Assembly (NCBI GenBank): GCA_004794785.1
Contig: SJOL01003083.1
Location: 1-64,000 of the forward strand
Direction of reading: 5' to 3'
DNA from: Opisthorchis felineus
Taxonomy: Eukaryota > Platyhelminthes > Trematoda > Opisthorchiida > Opisthorchiidae
DNA length: 64,000 nt
The translations under genes were made by a program, and so were the position numbers. Positions 25,801 to 39,357 of this stretch are shown here, in pieces (position 1 is the stretch's first letter; each line of letters starts with the position of its first letter). A model generated the notes under the pieces. It was not told the DNA's origin. It saw only the letters and a program-made list of their open reading frames with translations, and did not search any database.

Positions 25801-28800
25801 AACTAACCAATAAATCGAAGCTTAAAATGACTCATTGAGTCAATGATAGATTTAGCCACAACATAATCATCACGTGGGTATTTTACAAGCCGCTGATAAA
25901 TCTGAGTCGAGCTCTGTATGGGAAATGAATGCAAACACCTCCAGAGTTGTCATTTAGTCGAAGAGGGTGCCAATTCAGACGGTCTAACCGATTTTCCGTT
26001 CTGAGCTCTAGGTCCACTTCATGAGGGATGGAAATGTGTCCATGTTGGAGCTTTATATGCTACTGCGCCGCAGGTTATTTCAGTGGGCTGGCCAACATCT
26101 AACTACAGTTGTGCTTGTGGTTGGCATGTGTGTAAACTAACAGGCGCGCCGTGCTTAGTAAGTACACCTAATATTGGTGGGTGCCATCCACCGCAGAAGC
26201 ACCATTCGGAAAGCTTTGTTAAGCCGCTGTGAATGGCGACTCCGCCAATCATGTAAAACCAATTCACGTGGGATGTAGCTTGGTTCCCCCACCAAATCCA
26301 TCAATTTATTCTGCAAAATCTAAACGAGCCTATGGCTTAATACGTGCTTTAAAGCAAGACTCGCACTTCCACGTGAAACCTGGCCCTCTACAAGTTATCC
26401 TCATGTGACTGGTTCGCATACGAGCTTAATAATAGAAACCGCGCAGGGAGGAATTGTAGCGAAAGCTTCTTCAAGGATAGCGCTGGATAGGATCGGACCA
26501 CCTGCCGAATGTAACTGCAGTGATCGCAGTCGAAAGGCGGACAGAAGGGCAGCAGCCGATTTTCTTTGAAGACCTACTCTAGGCTCTTATGGGGGTTGCG
26601 GTTTACAAAATTTTAGACTCCGATGTCTTTTGACGGTTAGGGAACACAAAAGCATTGTGGTAAAAGAGCAAGTGTTTATTGTGTCACAGAGAACCGGACG
26701 AGCAAGTGAGGGAGGCGAGGTCGATACCTGTGCAGATTTTTAAAACGGACCGACAGTCATCCTCGTTGAAAGTAGGTGATGGCTCTATAATACAAATGAA
26801 TTATTGTTTTCTCTGCGGTTTCCATGGTACCAGGAAGCGGAACACGTCAGCTGGTGCTCAGATTTGTCTTTGTGAATGAGGAGACCACTAGTCGTCGGTG
26901 ATAAAACAAAATCACGACTATTGTTTGACACTGTGGCAGAGACACTAGATCTACCGCGAGCTTATATACACAATTACTGAACTGTCCAAGTTGGGCGTTA
27001 AGGTTACCTACCCGCATAAATATTCCGATATAGCAAGTATATGGCCACCCGTGTGTCGAGGTTCAGAAGTATACAATAACACCCACTGCACTTGCAACAT
27101 TACCGCGGACCGCCGGTGCACATGCATAACTCTTGGCTCAACCAATTGCTTCTGATTTTTATGACCGTTCTGAGTTTTCAGGACATAATTCACAAGAATA
27201 CGGTCCAACAAGGCATATTCAGTTTCCAGGATCATGATTACTTAAGCACCGTCGACGCCACCAAGCAGGGCTAAGTATCATCAACCAGGAAGTTTGAAAG
27301 TGCAGTACGAAAATTACTGTAATGGTTCACGAAATTTAAGCAAATGAACCAGGAAGCCTGATTCAGCTGGCGATGAGAAAATTTTTGCTAGGAGTCCCGC
27401 CGGCATAGCTGCTACATGCTCGGGTTGGCCAAAATGCGAGCAGACTTGAAATCAAGCTCCCAGAAGTGTTCGCGATTCACTTTGTGGTTTACTTCTAGGT
27501 TGTTGGACCACGGAAGAGTAATTTCCCAAGCGCGCAGCACCTAAATCAAACAGCAGCATGGTGTGGTTATGGTTTGTACACTTGCCCTATACAGCTACTG
27601 TACCGGAAATCTAGTAGGTATGCTAATAGGAGCTATTTCGCCCAGGCTCCAAAAAGAAACTCCTGCTTTCCTACCTAATTCGCTTAGCTCAGGATGAAGC
27701 GCTAACAATCAGGCAATCTGATTGATTTTGCCAGAGGCTACTAAAATGTACCGACCATTTTCTTGCGGACCGCATAACCAGTGAAAAGCCCTCGTTAGTG
27801 CAAACCAACGGATGCAAGAATTTCACCGAGGTAAAGTGTGGTTTCAAAATGAAACTTCCACACCAAGCATGCCGCGACTTTTTTCCCTGGTAGACGGTTA
27901 AAAACCCGTGAATGCTACGGATTCACTGCCGTAAGCTTATGATCCGTTTATACGCTTGCGAAGTAAGCCCCAGTACTACCGCGTGCCCACCAATTCTAGG
28001 TCCTGCGAAGGTGGTACAGGAGCAACCGAGACGAAATAATGCCAATTTTTTGTTCAGCGAGCGTACACACGGTAGCAATCCGGGAGGCTTGGACCGGGCA
28101 ATGTTTTCTGCTGCCTGGGTAAGTGGCTAAAAGTCATGTAAAAAGCTGTCTCTATCCACTGGTGGTGAAGGGCATCTCGATGTTAGTAAAAAATAATAGG
28201 CTGTAATATACCAGCGATGTACTTCAACGTATTAAGCGACAAAATACTTGTGTCCGGACTAATAAAAGCATTAGGAGGCTTAAGTATTGCCGGTCAACCT
28301 CTAACAAAGTCAGACGTGTGGCCGCTTTGGTGGGAGCAGAAGGAAGACCAGCGACCATCCGCTGGAGCAGCGATGAGTAAACTGTGTGTGTCAAGGCGGT
28401 GCTATTTTCGGAATACTGAATCCGCACTAAGCTAACAAACTAGAAATATCAGGACCAGTAAACGCCAGAAAAGAGCGTTTTCTATCGGCTTAGATGGAAC
28501 AGGAAGTGTACATGTGATGCTATCTGAGTGTGCACTAGATATCGGCATATAGATTTAACGGTAGTCAGAGGATAGACAATTCATTGTATAGTGCAACAGT
28601 CGCATAGAGAACAGAGATCACGTAAGTACGAAGTGGTTGGGGGTGTGCCATATATGGAAACTGGGACGCAATATGGCGAGGACGGGCATGTGTGGTTGAT
28701 CTGAGATAGAGGTCAGCTTAAAAGTATCTAAGGAAAAATAGCTTGTAAAATATATGAGCTGCGGTTCATTGAATTTATGAGCCCTCTCAAGTGGGGCCGT

Positions 28801-30331
28801 GGTTTCAGGGAGCTTGTTGCAGAATGGGACTGCAAACTGTAGAAAATGATGACGGGTAAATCACCTAAGGGATCTTTAAGTTGTGACCATAGAAATTAAT
28901 TTTGCTGGGGAGTGTGAAAAGGTGGCCGCCCTGAACAATCTGGTGTGCACGGATGAGGCGGTATCCCACAGGAAAATGGCTACGCTGATATAACCTCTCT
29001 ATAGAGTAGGTGGACAAAAATTGGTACAATCCTAGCAGCCTTTTGCTGATTATTTTCCAAGAATAATCCATTGCGCTTAGGCTACGTGTTCAATACACGA
29101 ATGCACTGTTTTAAAAGAGGTCGGACACAGGCGCAGCGCAATTTTAGGAAGCTGTGAATGACGATGGATAGAAAGCAACAGCGCACAAGACTGACCATCT
29201 CGTTGCCTAGGAAGAAGCCCGGAAGTATATGCCAGGGAAAGAGATCAAAGGAAATTTGCACGCTCGGAATTCGTGTGCCTGCACCAAAACAGCTGGGACC
29301 GTGCCTGTAAATGATAGAGGTTGAGGTTGCAAAAATTGTCTTAAAGACTTTTTTCGTCTCTTGTTGGAAGAAGGCTTGATCTTAATGGCTTTCTATAAAA
29401 CGGCTGTCTCCATCTGCCAGGTATTGCAACGATCTTGATTCGATCAATGACATAAGGGACAGTGTTTAAGAAGATAAGAGAAGGAGAACGGTCATAGATT
29501 GATCCATGAGAAACGCTTCTGAGAGCATTAAAGGGGTTGGCGAGGAAGACACTGGCTCGAATTTGGACTCGCCGTCTATGAGAAAAGCCGACAACTATTG
29601 GGCGAGGGGGCTTCCGAAGCCAGGCTTTGTCCAACTCCAGATGAGGTTGTTATGTGCAATCTCGCCTAATCTCTGGAACTGATAAAAAGACAGAGTGGGC
29701 GCCTACCATTCAGTTTCTCTGCTTCTGTGAGATCGTGTCATGGGAGATTTATATGCGGTACAAAGGAGAAACCGCATGAAGACATGATGAGCAGGGACCA
29801 GGAGGTTTCCTGGATGCAGAAGCGTTAGAAGTGTTTTGCTGATGGCTTTCTCCATTAGATTTCAGAAGACATGGGTGAGTTTATTGGAGCACCAGGGCGA
29901 CGATTACGTCGACATCATCCGTTTCAAATAAGGTGGAAGAATGCCTTGCCCCAGGGCTTATTAGGAACACTGGGCGCGAAGGATGAGTAGGAAACGGCGT
30001 GCAACGGAATGGAGGAGTAGTATGCATTCTCTGAGAAAATTTGTGGGGAAACCATTTGGAACATGCTACCTTCCGGGGTCCCATCTGCCGACAGGCATCT
30101 GGTATCTAGAATATGAAAATTAAATGAAGACAATGAGTGGGTGGGTTCATGAATGGAAAGGCTTACGATAATGGTGTATAGTACGTGCACATTACTGTGT
30201 TCTTTCGAGCATTTGAGTCGCGTCAAAAGGTTGTGTGACATGGGACCAAACTGCTCTAAATCGACGGCGGCGCAGCTACTTGAGTAAGCCTCACTAACCA
30301 AGGAAGTTTTTGATTACGCACTGTCCTCAGT
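22889..30331. other. Long stretch without supported genes
   Basis: Many ORFs of 60-112 codons on both strands, none with a recognised domain, matched splice sites or repeat membership. A C9 run sits at 25316-25324. Unrecognised old repeats are likely but not demonstrable by eye. Confidence 0.3.
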
Positions 30332-30510
30332 GGGCGGGATGGCTCAGTGGTTAGAGCGCCAATTTACTGGCCGGAAGGTTCGTAGCTCGAACCCGACCTC
30401 TGCCTCTCGACCTGCCCTGTCTAGGCCTGGGCAACCTGACAGTATCCTAGCCCTCGTGCTTCCTTCTGATGGCATGGCAGTTAGGCGCCCAAAGCGTGCT
30501 ACAGCTGAAC
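30332..30510 (+). mobile_element. tRNA-derived SINE, plus orientation
   Basis: The tRNA-like head has an A box (TGGCTCAGTGG) and a B-box-like GCTCGAACC, followed by the family body (TCTAGGCCTGGGCAACCTGA block, then CCCTCGTGCTTCCTTC) and the 3' block ending CTACAGCTGAAC. The same family appears at 42581, 44113, 44790, 44951, 45637, 47552, 50985, 54640 and 59923. Confidence 0.9.
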
Positions 30511-31503
30511 TTACTGAACTGTTCTCTAGGACCTAATAGCCGCCGCCGATCGGCGGAGAGATGATAAGTAGTACCCGTAGTCGAGCAGCAAATTGGTTTT
30601 GGAGCATCTATGTCATAACCTCCGCTTTAGGAGGCACGAAATTTCACTCTGGTATTTGCAAGGATTGGCTTCTGGCAGGATGAAGAGTAAGCAAAGCGTG
30701 CACAGTGGTTAGGTACTTTCGTGGTCATGAGGAATTTTCTTCTCATGCGGCATATACCAGCGGAGTTTGCGGATACGCACCTCATCTCATTTTTCGTTCT
30801 ATCAGACTGGTTTAGACTTGAAGGGACGGGAGTGGCCTGTGGTTGGTAAATCTGTAGCTATGGTGGTGGCGGAGTTCGGAGACAGTTTTGTTCTGACTCA
30901 CTGGGACGAAAGGCCAGGGATGGGCAAGGTAGCAAGCTGTGTTTGAAGTAGATTGGGGCGGATGTGACTTGGCTTGAAATAGAAAAAATGGACCTGCACG
31001 CAGGGGCTAAATGAGTTGAAGGTAGGGTTCATAAGGATGGCTGCATGGCAGCGAAAGCTACACCGGAGGTGATAGTACACTGTCACCAGTAGAGCCGCTC
31101 AGATATGCGAGCCTGACTACACTTCCCATAAAAGATGTTTGTTTTTGGATCGCCTGGAGACCACAGAGTGGCCTTCGCATGAGTGAGGTGATCAAGAGTT
31201 CGGGATATACGGTCCACGGGGTTTTCGGTCCACAGGATTTTCGGTCGTTGCTTCGGTCGTTTTTTGTGTAAAATGAGTCGGCTGTAAAAACTCTTACTGT
31301 TTTCTCTGTCTTGTTGAACGAGACAATTGATCAAAGCTGATTAAGCAGACTGGAGTGAAGGGGATCTATATTTGACTTTAAGCTGTGGGACTAGAAGAAG
31401 AAGGGAGGCGACGGATTAAGTTGAAGCACTGCGGCTTTGAACAGTACCAACTGCTGTTACATCTTGAAATATATGATATCCTTGGGGGTATCAAGCCCGG
31501 ATA
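30511..31503. other. No supported feature
   Basis: Plus strand visibly richer in G than C; nothing recognised. Confidence 0.3.
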
Positions 31504-31926
31504 ATGACATTGCTGATTGCAGCTCGGGCGGGGGTGACCAACAGGACGCCTGTATTGTTCCTGAATTTTCAAACTGCTTTGGTTACCTTCAGCTGCAGCT
31601 GTATGGACGTTAGTGAGGTAGACATCTTTTATAAAGATTTATGTGGCATCCGTGAAAATAATCTGAGGCCTCGGACGTTGGGGTTCTTGGACCTAGCTAC
31701 TGCATCAACATGGTCCCTATGTGGAAGTAGAGTGGGAGTTTTATTTCAGCAGTTTCACCGGCTAACTTCCGGGAGGCTGCTTATGTTGCACTACTTGAAG
31801 AATCATGAGAAGCAGGCCGATAGATGTCCCCTGCGCAGTTGTAGGCCTGGGTTTGCGCCAAAGTCCGTGCTATGCTCTTTGCCGGAGGCCTGTTGGGTGG
31901 AACTGAAGCCGTCTTTAGAGATATGA
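31504..31926 (+). CDS. Unidentified 140-codon ORF
   Basis: The longest unassigned ATG-initiated ORF on the plus strand. Cys/Leu/Arg-rich, with no signal peptide, clear membrane segment or recognised motif. It lies in G-skewed sequence and may be chance or the antisense of an old element. Confidence 0.15.
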   Translation: MTLLIAARAGVTNRTPVLFLNFQTALVTFSCSCMDVSEVDIFYKDLCGIRENNLRPRTLGFLDLATASTWSLCGSRVGVLFQQFHRLTSGRLLMLHYLKNHEKQADRCPLRSCRPGFAPKSVLCSLPEACWVELKPSLEI

Positions 31927-34900
31927 ATATAGGGAGCAGGTGGACAATGGATTATTGGACATAAGGTAGGACATGGGCAGTTGTGTTACATAAGACGCAT
32001 CAGAAGCCCAAGGCCGGCCCCAACAGAACAATGGACCAGCCATAGGAAAAGCGACGGAAACATATGAAGAACAACAGCTGAAACCCGGCAAGGCCGTTGT
32101 TCCCCCTGTAAGCCCCGCTTACATCAATAAAGGCATGGAGGCACTTTCTGCCTGCCCAAGCTGGATAAAGCCATGGCCTCAACGTTCAAAATCGTCGCAG
32201 CGGTGTAAATATGGCTAAACGTAGAAAGCCCAGAAATAAATGGAGGCAATCCATATCCTTTCCCGCAAGCGTGTTTTTGTATTTATATGATCAGTCCTGG
32301 GACAATCACAAACGCAAAGGGCAAGTCCACAACCTGCTTGCTGTGGCCAGGGACACAAGATAACGAAGACAAAACGGTCATATCCACCAACTATTATGAC
32401 CCGGTACACACTCAGAAAGTCGGACCATGACCCAGAGAAACTTTCAAGGCTCATGGCGTACTCTGGGACTATGATTTTGCTGGAGAAGCTTGCTCTATAT
32501 TCATGTCTTCTACACCCACAAAATCAGCTATAGTGGACAGTTTACTACTTTGCAAGGAGACCTGGCTTGCATTAGAAAGAGTGCATAGAATTTGTCCGAA
32601 GTGCCGCCAGCCACCGTGAGAAAACGAGTACTGCTGTCGTCCCGGTTTTCGAATCAAGTAGAGTGTGTTTAAAAAATTATTGATCGGTCAGCCACGCATG
32701 GGATGGAGATTTTCACAGAATGGCTACACACTGATCTGGAGAAGAACGACCTGTTGCGTGCCGGTAAACTAATCGTTTGCCAGAACCACATTTATATGTG
32801 AGACTTCATTGCAAGAGAAGGTTCGGCTACCACCAGGGCCTACAAGCACTATCACTGCAATATCCATCCATTTTAACCAAGCCCTTGGAAAGGTTCTCCA
32901 CGAGGTTTGGCTGGGAAAACGGGCTGCTGACTGGGTCGATGCTGACGCGCTTCGCTCTACCATAGCTGTTCCAGCTAGCCACGAGTTCTCCACGGGACTG
33001 CACGAAAAGTAATATACGCAGAGAGAAGTCACCCCCAGCACTTCACAAGTATCGATCTCGGGTGGCTTGCCTACATCAATAACAAACTCTGGACCGTGTG
33101 ATTACCCTGCGCAGCCTGCGCGAACGGCAAAAATTCTGGTGAGAAATCCGGGGTGACGACGACCCAGGTCTTCAAAACCTCTCAATATCGACTGGCCGTG
33201 TGGCGGAGAGTTCTAAAAGCGCTAACAGTTTTGACAAAATGCACCCATATACACGTCGACGGAGAGATGCGAGTTGGTGCCCTGCACCTGAACAAGATTC
33301 TACCCTGCATAACTGACTTCAAAAATGACCTCAGGGTTATGCCGTCGGTCGTGCCTTGGACTGCCGTCTTCGCCGATCGAGTGCGCGTGTCATTCCGCGG
33401 TACGCTTTGAACAATCAGAAGATCACCCACTCAGTGGCCTCCGGAAGCCTCTAGGAAACCCTATGCCACTGAATTTTTCCACGCATGAAGCACGGGGGAA
33501 TAAGGCCCACTCCTCTCCGCGGGAGGATTCATTCAAATTAGGTACGTGCATAGAGCAGCCACACGGCAGGTGACACTTGTCGCTTACAAAGACAGACTGA
33601 AGATGCTTAACTTATTTCTCCAAAGCCACCACAGGGCCGGAGAAATATTATAGAACTCCGCACTATCATCAATGTTAGTGCAAGGGCCGACTTGCTGCGG
33701 CACTTACCATTACGTAAGGAAAACTTGCGTAGAAGGAATCAGCTCACGTTCCACAGGCATAATGCTTGTCACCAGGGCAGACCGCTTGAAACGAGCGAAG
33801 ACCATTCTGGCTTAGATGGTTTCACGAACCGGCGACAGATCAAAGGAAAATCTTGTCCATTGGCCAGAGTATGGGCTAAGCAGAGTCAAGCCTTTTCAGA
33901 TCCTCGAATCACGAAGGTTCTCGCTTTTCCGTATGGAATACTTCTTCCGCTTCATATTAACAATCTTGCTTTGTGTCCAAAATGGCCGTCTTAGGCTGCT
34001 GTCTATTGATCCACCACAGTTTAGGAACCACAAACCACTAAGACTATCACGCAGGGTCATCATTTTTTAAACTTACAATATCTGTCGTGCTTAACGATCA
34101 AAATGATAACATTTAAACAAAAATTGGACAAACTCTTGAGAGGAATGCAGTACTAGAAACGTTCCTGATGACCATCGGCCCAGCATTTTAACTGGTTCTA
34201 CAATAATGGAATACCGTGGAGACAAAGCAACAAAATATTGAACAGAAGCACTGAAACTTTTGAGAAAAATGGCTCCACGTTGCGCATGACAAGTTCTTTA
34301 TTGACGGTTGTGTGGCGCGCGTGGATTTTTGAGACCCGAAGGAGCAAACCTCTCTTAAGGTATCTTGTGGCTGCCATTTCCAATTTGGGAGACAAGTCCA
34401 CCACTTGTGGGACCTAATACTATACTGGCTGGCCTAACGGGTTGCCCAGGGGCCCATTATTTTTAACTTTTAGCGTTCATCACATGCGTCCGGTCTTAAG
34501 TAGTCATTAGCACCAAGCACTCTGGTTTATCACCTCGAACCCCTTGCCATTTTGCTGGCATTAGCCCTCCAAATAGTCTACTCAAACAAACTACCGTGAA
34601 GGCCACCACGGGGAATGCTCAATGCATGGGTCGAAGTACCAACGGAAGCACTTTCAAGCTTACTTCGGTAAGAGCGGCAGGCGTCTGAAACCGTGCCAGG
34701 TATTTCTAATAGTCCACCAAACTAGACGTATTATTTGAGATGGACCGACATATGGATTTCGGTGTTCTAAAATATGTCAATGATGCTTGCCTAGCACCTC
34801 TTCAGTGTAGTGACAAAATGACGTGGCCACGTTGCGCGACAATTCGTTACTTCCGTCCTTGTGGGTGAGAGGGGACAGTCAAGAGTAGAAAGTAAATATT

Positions 34901-35984
34901 TACGGGGGTTCCATCAGGCTGGGCATGGTAGTGCCCTTCCATTACTGCACTGGCATAGTCCAGTTTCTTGACAGCCGTGTAAAGAACGTCAAAGTTGCGG
35001 CAATTGTACCGAGAATGTGCATTTCTGTGGCAGCTGGAGTTGGGTTTGACGAGGGAATCAACACAGGTAGTGTGAGGTCATATAGAGTCACGGTAGTTTC
35101 GATTTGTTTGAAGATCCATGTGGGCGTTAACTGCGGACCAGCCAGAATAAACGACGGTCAAGGTAAGCTTTCGGAGCAGCCACTGCCGAAGTCTGAAGCT
35201 TCAGTAGAGGGAGGAACCGCATAAGAGCAGCAGAGTCTGGTGAGTTTCCGGAGGTGTCACAGGAAGTGGCTTTCATTAGCAGAAAAACTATATAATGGAT
35301 GGACACCAAGTTAAATGAGCCTAAAGAAGAATGTTTTCTTGTTGGCTGACCTAGCAACTAAGACCAAGACGGGTTTGCCGATGTAATATGAGGAAACAAC
35401 AAATCACTATTAGCGTGGTCCTGCTTCTGCAGTGAACCAGAACTGTGCCAAATTAGGGAAAGATCAAGAGCACTGATAGAAAACGGAAGCTCAGGCTTAT
35501 GCCACCGGAAAGATCTGTGCTTCAAACGTCTAAATATGAGAAACTAGCATAAGGAAAGCACCTGTCAGCCAAATGGTATGTATACCATGGGGGCTCAGCA
35601 ATTCATTCGCCAAACAGCCAATTTGGAAGGTGGGCCAAACATTTGGAGTAAAAGTTTAGTTGGCTTCCTGCAACACAGCTACTGGAGACAGTGCACGCAA
35701 GCAAGCAGGATGCTACACTTTGCTACCCGCCAGAAGAATAAGTAATGCGTGAAATGCCCCTCTTAAAATGAGAAGACGTCAGGATCGATCGGAGTGCATC
35801 CTACCCAAATCAATGTCTGCGGAGAAGCTTTGGTTACTCAACTGACAATTTTCGCTGATGCTGTGGAGTGTAAGAGCACCCCAAAGTTTGGATGACATGG
35901 GCATTCATTTTCACCCACGAAAAGGGTGTGCAAAACGTGTGTGAATACCATAGCGCCAACACTCTGGTTCTCGTGGCACAGGAG
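31927..35984. other. No supported gene
   Basis: Several ORFs of 80-100 codons (32769-33573, 33692-33994, 34925-35224). A phrase near 34430-34480 weakly recalls the G-x-P-x-G-P-L-F motif of non-LTR reverse transcriptases, but it is too decayed to call. Confidence 0.25.
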
Positions 35985-36960
35985 CTGCTCTCTTGAGTCT
36001 TCATTGAACACAGAGACAGGGGGGCAGATCCGTAGAAGCCAAGCGGGGTTTTGTCCTGCCGGAGGATATATCAATCAAATATTCAGCTTTCGGCAGACAT
36101 TAGAGCTGCGTCAATTCTTCCAGTAACAAACAATATTAGTCTTCTTGATTTGAAAGCTGTCTTTTACTATGTGAATCACCAGGCACTATGCTAGCGTCCA
36201 TGGAGCAGAGGCATTTTTCCTGCATTCGTCGCCATCCCTGAGGTGTGGCATGTGCGAATGCCTATGGTAAACTCTCACCCGTGGTCACTACACGTATTGG
36301 TGTCAGCCAAAGACACCCGTTTCAATTTTTCTATTCAACTTCGTCTCCGATGCAGCCTGTGGGGTCGAAATTCTCCCAAGGTTTTCGCCCATAGATAACT
36401 TGTATGCAGGAGAATAGCACCCTGTAGATTTGGCGCCATCGTAGTGTAGCTACATTATGCAATCCAAATAAATCTGTCGCATTGTTTGATATACGCTTCA
36501 CATCTGAAACGTGAGGTGTACTTAGGCCTTACTCGCTTGCGGATGAGATGAGTGAAGCGTCAGACAAATATTTCTGCCAAGATAGCTCTGTCAATCCCAC
36601 TAGTGTAGCGGAAGTCAAAATTTCTTTCCTCATGGGAGAGGTTAGAGCAACTTATGTCAAACTGTGCCACTTGTGGGGCAGGCGTTACATCAGCCCATTT
36701 GTCTGGGGTCAGAAGTTCAATGCTGCTGTGCGCTTTATATTTTCATGTTGGTCGCAACCTGGCCGTTTCTCAAATTCAGAGTTTGATGATCGGTGTCTTC
36801 GGCGAATTACTAACGAATCTAGTGGAAACATCTGATCGGTAATGCTAAAGTATTTCAAGTAGTTTTCGGAAGAGATGGCTCGCTCAGGATAGATAAGTGG
36901 AGCACACTGCAGAAGTTGTGCCGGCTTGGTCACATACTGTGTGTGCTACTCGACTAACCC
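35985..36960 (+). pseudogene. RTE-like non-LTR retrotransposon reverse transcriptase, decayed
   Basis: In changing frames the plus strand shows the ordered blocks of a fluke RTE-like reverse transcriptase: QAGF-P-G-I-QIF-RQ (36035-36100), motif A region DLKAVF-V (36150-36180), a block equivalent to L-Y-A-N-T-x-G-x-V near 36250-36330, then the region after the catalytic motif with LCHLW (36665-36680) and FDDRCLRRI (36780-36810). Stops and frameshifts are frequent. The catalytic YADD was not found. Confidence 0.7.
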
Positions 36961-38080
36961 CCTCGGAATACACTTTTCACACAGCCGCGCGGGGGCTAGA
37001 AACGAGCTAGGAGACGTCAAGTGATGACTTTGTAGAGGTGAATAAAAGCAGTTAACAGCAAACATAGCCTCACCGTTCATTGCCTCCTCTCTGAGTGACG
37101 GGTTGCATCAATGTTTGTGGACATAACCCACTTGCGCTTTCAGTGTCGCGCTTGCATCTAAGCTGCTGCTTTCACTGCATAGCCATTCTCGTAACCTATC
37201 ATGTGAAATCCACGGGAATCCCTTGTACGCACGCGTCGTCTTATTGGCTTCTCCCCTCAGTGCGTGATTATCCACTTATTTCTCCAGACCATCGGCGAAC
37301 AAAGTGGTGGCCACCATAACCGCTGCACAACGCACACGCAGTTTTGCGGCTGATGATTCTTCTCCTAACCCTGGAATTAAGCAGTGGTGATTTAACAAGC
37401 ACCAGTTGAGTTTATAAACAGATCCTTGTACGGTATATGCAATTTTCTCTGAAATTGTGTTTCGAATCGCAAGTTTTGCTTAAACATTCCGCATTTACCC
37501 ATATATATCCTCGACTCAAAAGCCACCATAGTCTGCTTCATTTTTGATGAAATTTGTTTTAATTGGTCTCCCTTCGTAATTTTTGGCGCGTGTTCGCTCT
37601 AAAAGTTGCGCTGCTGTGACTCTGCAAGTTGTGGATTTGGTTGCTTTCCGATTTTGGTTCTTCACCGTATTTGATAAGTTAAATGAATACACGTGGGATA
37701 ATTGCGTAAATATTTGTGCATGGAGGAGGTAAAAGAAGCAAGATTGCTGTTTTACGTAATGGCAGTGTGCAATACAAATACAGCAGTAGACCACCGAAAC
37801 CAAGCGGAAGCAGAGAAGGCAGAAGAAACTACTTAGTTGACCTCATTCGTTAATAACAAACGGTGCACGAATGACTGGTTGTCCGGTAAGTTTTGTCTAA
37901 GCGGACACAGGAACCAACTCTCAGCTGCCTCATATAATGTTAAACATGGCCATTAGGTGACCAAGTTTTTGTACGATCGACTTCTTATAAACCCACGGCT
38001 AGACAAAGGGCCGTTTAGCATCTGTGAAAGTTGGTGCTATGAGTGACGTTGGTTCACCTGACCATTCGACTAGGAATCGT
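36961..38080. other. No supported feature
   Basis: Only short ORFs without recognised content. Confidence 0.35.
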
Positions 38081-38215
38081 GGACCCCTGGCCACATGTTA
38101 GCCATGTAGGTGAGCTAAGTTCGTCCGTCTGTCCAGTATAATTGACATAGGTTGTACCTAGGCACCGCGCACACCTAGCTGCATGTTAGACGTGTGTGTC
38201 AGCTAGGTTCTCATT
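38081..38215. repeat. Imperfect direct repeat, period about 89 bp
   Basis: The block beginning CATGTTAGCCATGTAGGTGA near 38092 recurs in diverged form (CATGTTAGACGTGTGTGTCA) near 38181, with shared flanks (CTGGCC versus CTAGCT before, AGCTAAGTTC versus AGCTAGGTTC after). Confidence 0.5.
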
Positions 38216-38927
38216 GCCGTATCGTGCAAGCAACGACAACCCGCTGGGAAAATTCAGCTAGGAGTTGCCGATTTTTCCTTGATCTGGGGTGATACTCAAT
38301 CGTTGATGTTATAAGCGGCAGGTCACCATGTATAGCGCTAGCCTCAAACTGTCTGACAACTCCATAGAAAGCTTGCAGTTCCTCTCCACTTGTAGTGCAG
38401 AACTCTGCAGCCAGTAAACAGGACCTGAATATCCCCAGGTTGACATCAAGAAGTGCACCAGAAAAACTCCCCCTACAGACAGGGGTCATACTGATCTGCA
38501 AGGCCCACGTTTCTCAAAAGTTGTACGAATTACCAGAAGCTAAAGAGTGTTTCTATCACGATGCTGATCGGAATAGCGCTCATCGGGGGCCGAGAACATA
38601 CCCTTCAGCATCCGTCTGCTCGAGCGGAATATACTAGAAAAAAGTGGATACTGGGTTGATGCTCCAGCATATTCTGCGCAACCAGATATGCCGTCGGTTG
38701 TAGCAATTTCCCGTAAATTATTATGGCCTTTGAACTATCTGCAACTCACGTCCATTTTAGGCGATTCACGATTTACAGCAAGTCGCGATATCCGTAGTCG
38801 ATTCATGCACAAGCCAAACCCAAGCAAATGATTGGCTGGACAGAGTCACGTGATCCACACTCGGACATAAGACCTTAGCCGACGACTTAGCTGCTCAACA
38901 CATGTTTCCACCAACGGCCTTTCGTGT

Positions 38928-39005
38928 CTTGGCGGCCTAGTGAGATAAGTTTGGGCGCAGCAACGGGCGCATTCGCGGTTCAAATCCGACTTCCTTGCGA
39001 CTTTC
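38928..39005 (+). mobile_element. tRNA-like sequence, possibly a second SINE family
   Basis: GGCGGCCTAGTGAGATAAG resembles an A box and GCGGTTCAAATCCGAC is a good B box, about 35 bases apart. The cloverleaf arms do not pair well, so a tRNA-derived repeat is likelier than a functional tRNA. A minus-strand match of similar type lies near 45430-45485. Confidence 0.35.
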
Positions 39006-39357
39006 CCCGTTGGCACATTTTTTCACAGGACACTACTGCTTTTGCCGATTAACTAAGGTGAAACCAACTTAAAGTTCGGAGTGCGATAGTTAAGTTTGAA
39101 TTGAGATTTCCGAGAACACCAATGTCGAGTTCCTGCCAAATTTCACTGGAAGAAGTGATGTGTGTAGACAGAAGAAGGTTGTGCGAAGAAAGGAGGGCAT
39201 TTTAAGGTATGCAGATACGTTTTGTGATGTTAAGTTTACTTATGCATTTTATAGACGTCAAATTGTACATATTTCACGCGGAGAAGCAGAGCTTTCCTGC
39301 AATAAATTAGTTAAATTGTTTAGTGCTATTATCTCGCTTGCAATGACATTCCCCTTT

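Noticed and set aside
30330..30536. 68-codon ORF beginning MGGMAQWLERQFTGRK
   Set aside because: It is simply the translation of the SINE head and body; the same peptide recurs at other SINE copies.
34430..34490. Non-LTR reverse transcriptase motif B
   Set aside because: Only about ten weakly matching residues without flanking blocks; too little to call.
38928..39005. Functional tRNA gene
   Set aside because: The B box is good but the acceptor and anticodon arms do not pair, so a tRNA-derived repeat is more likely.
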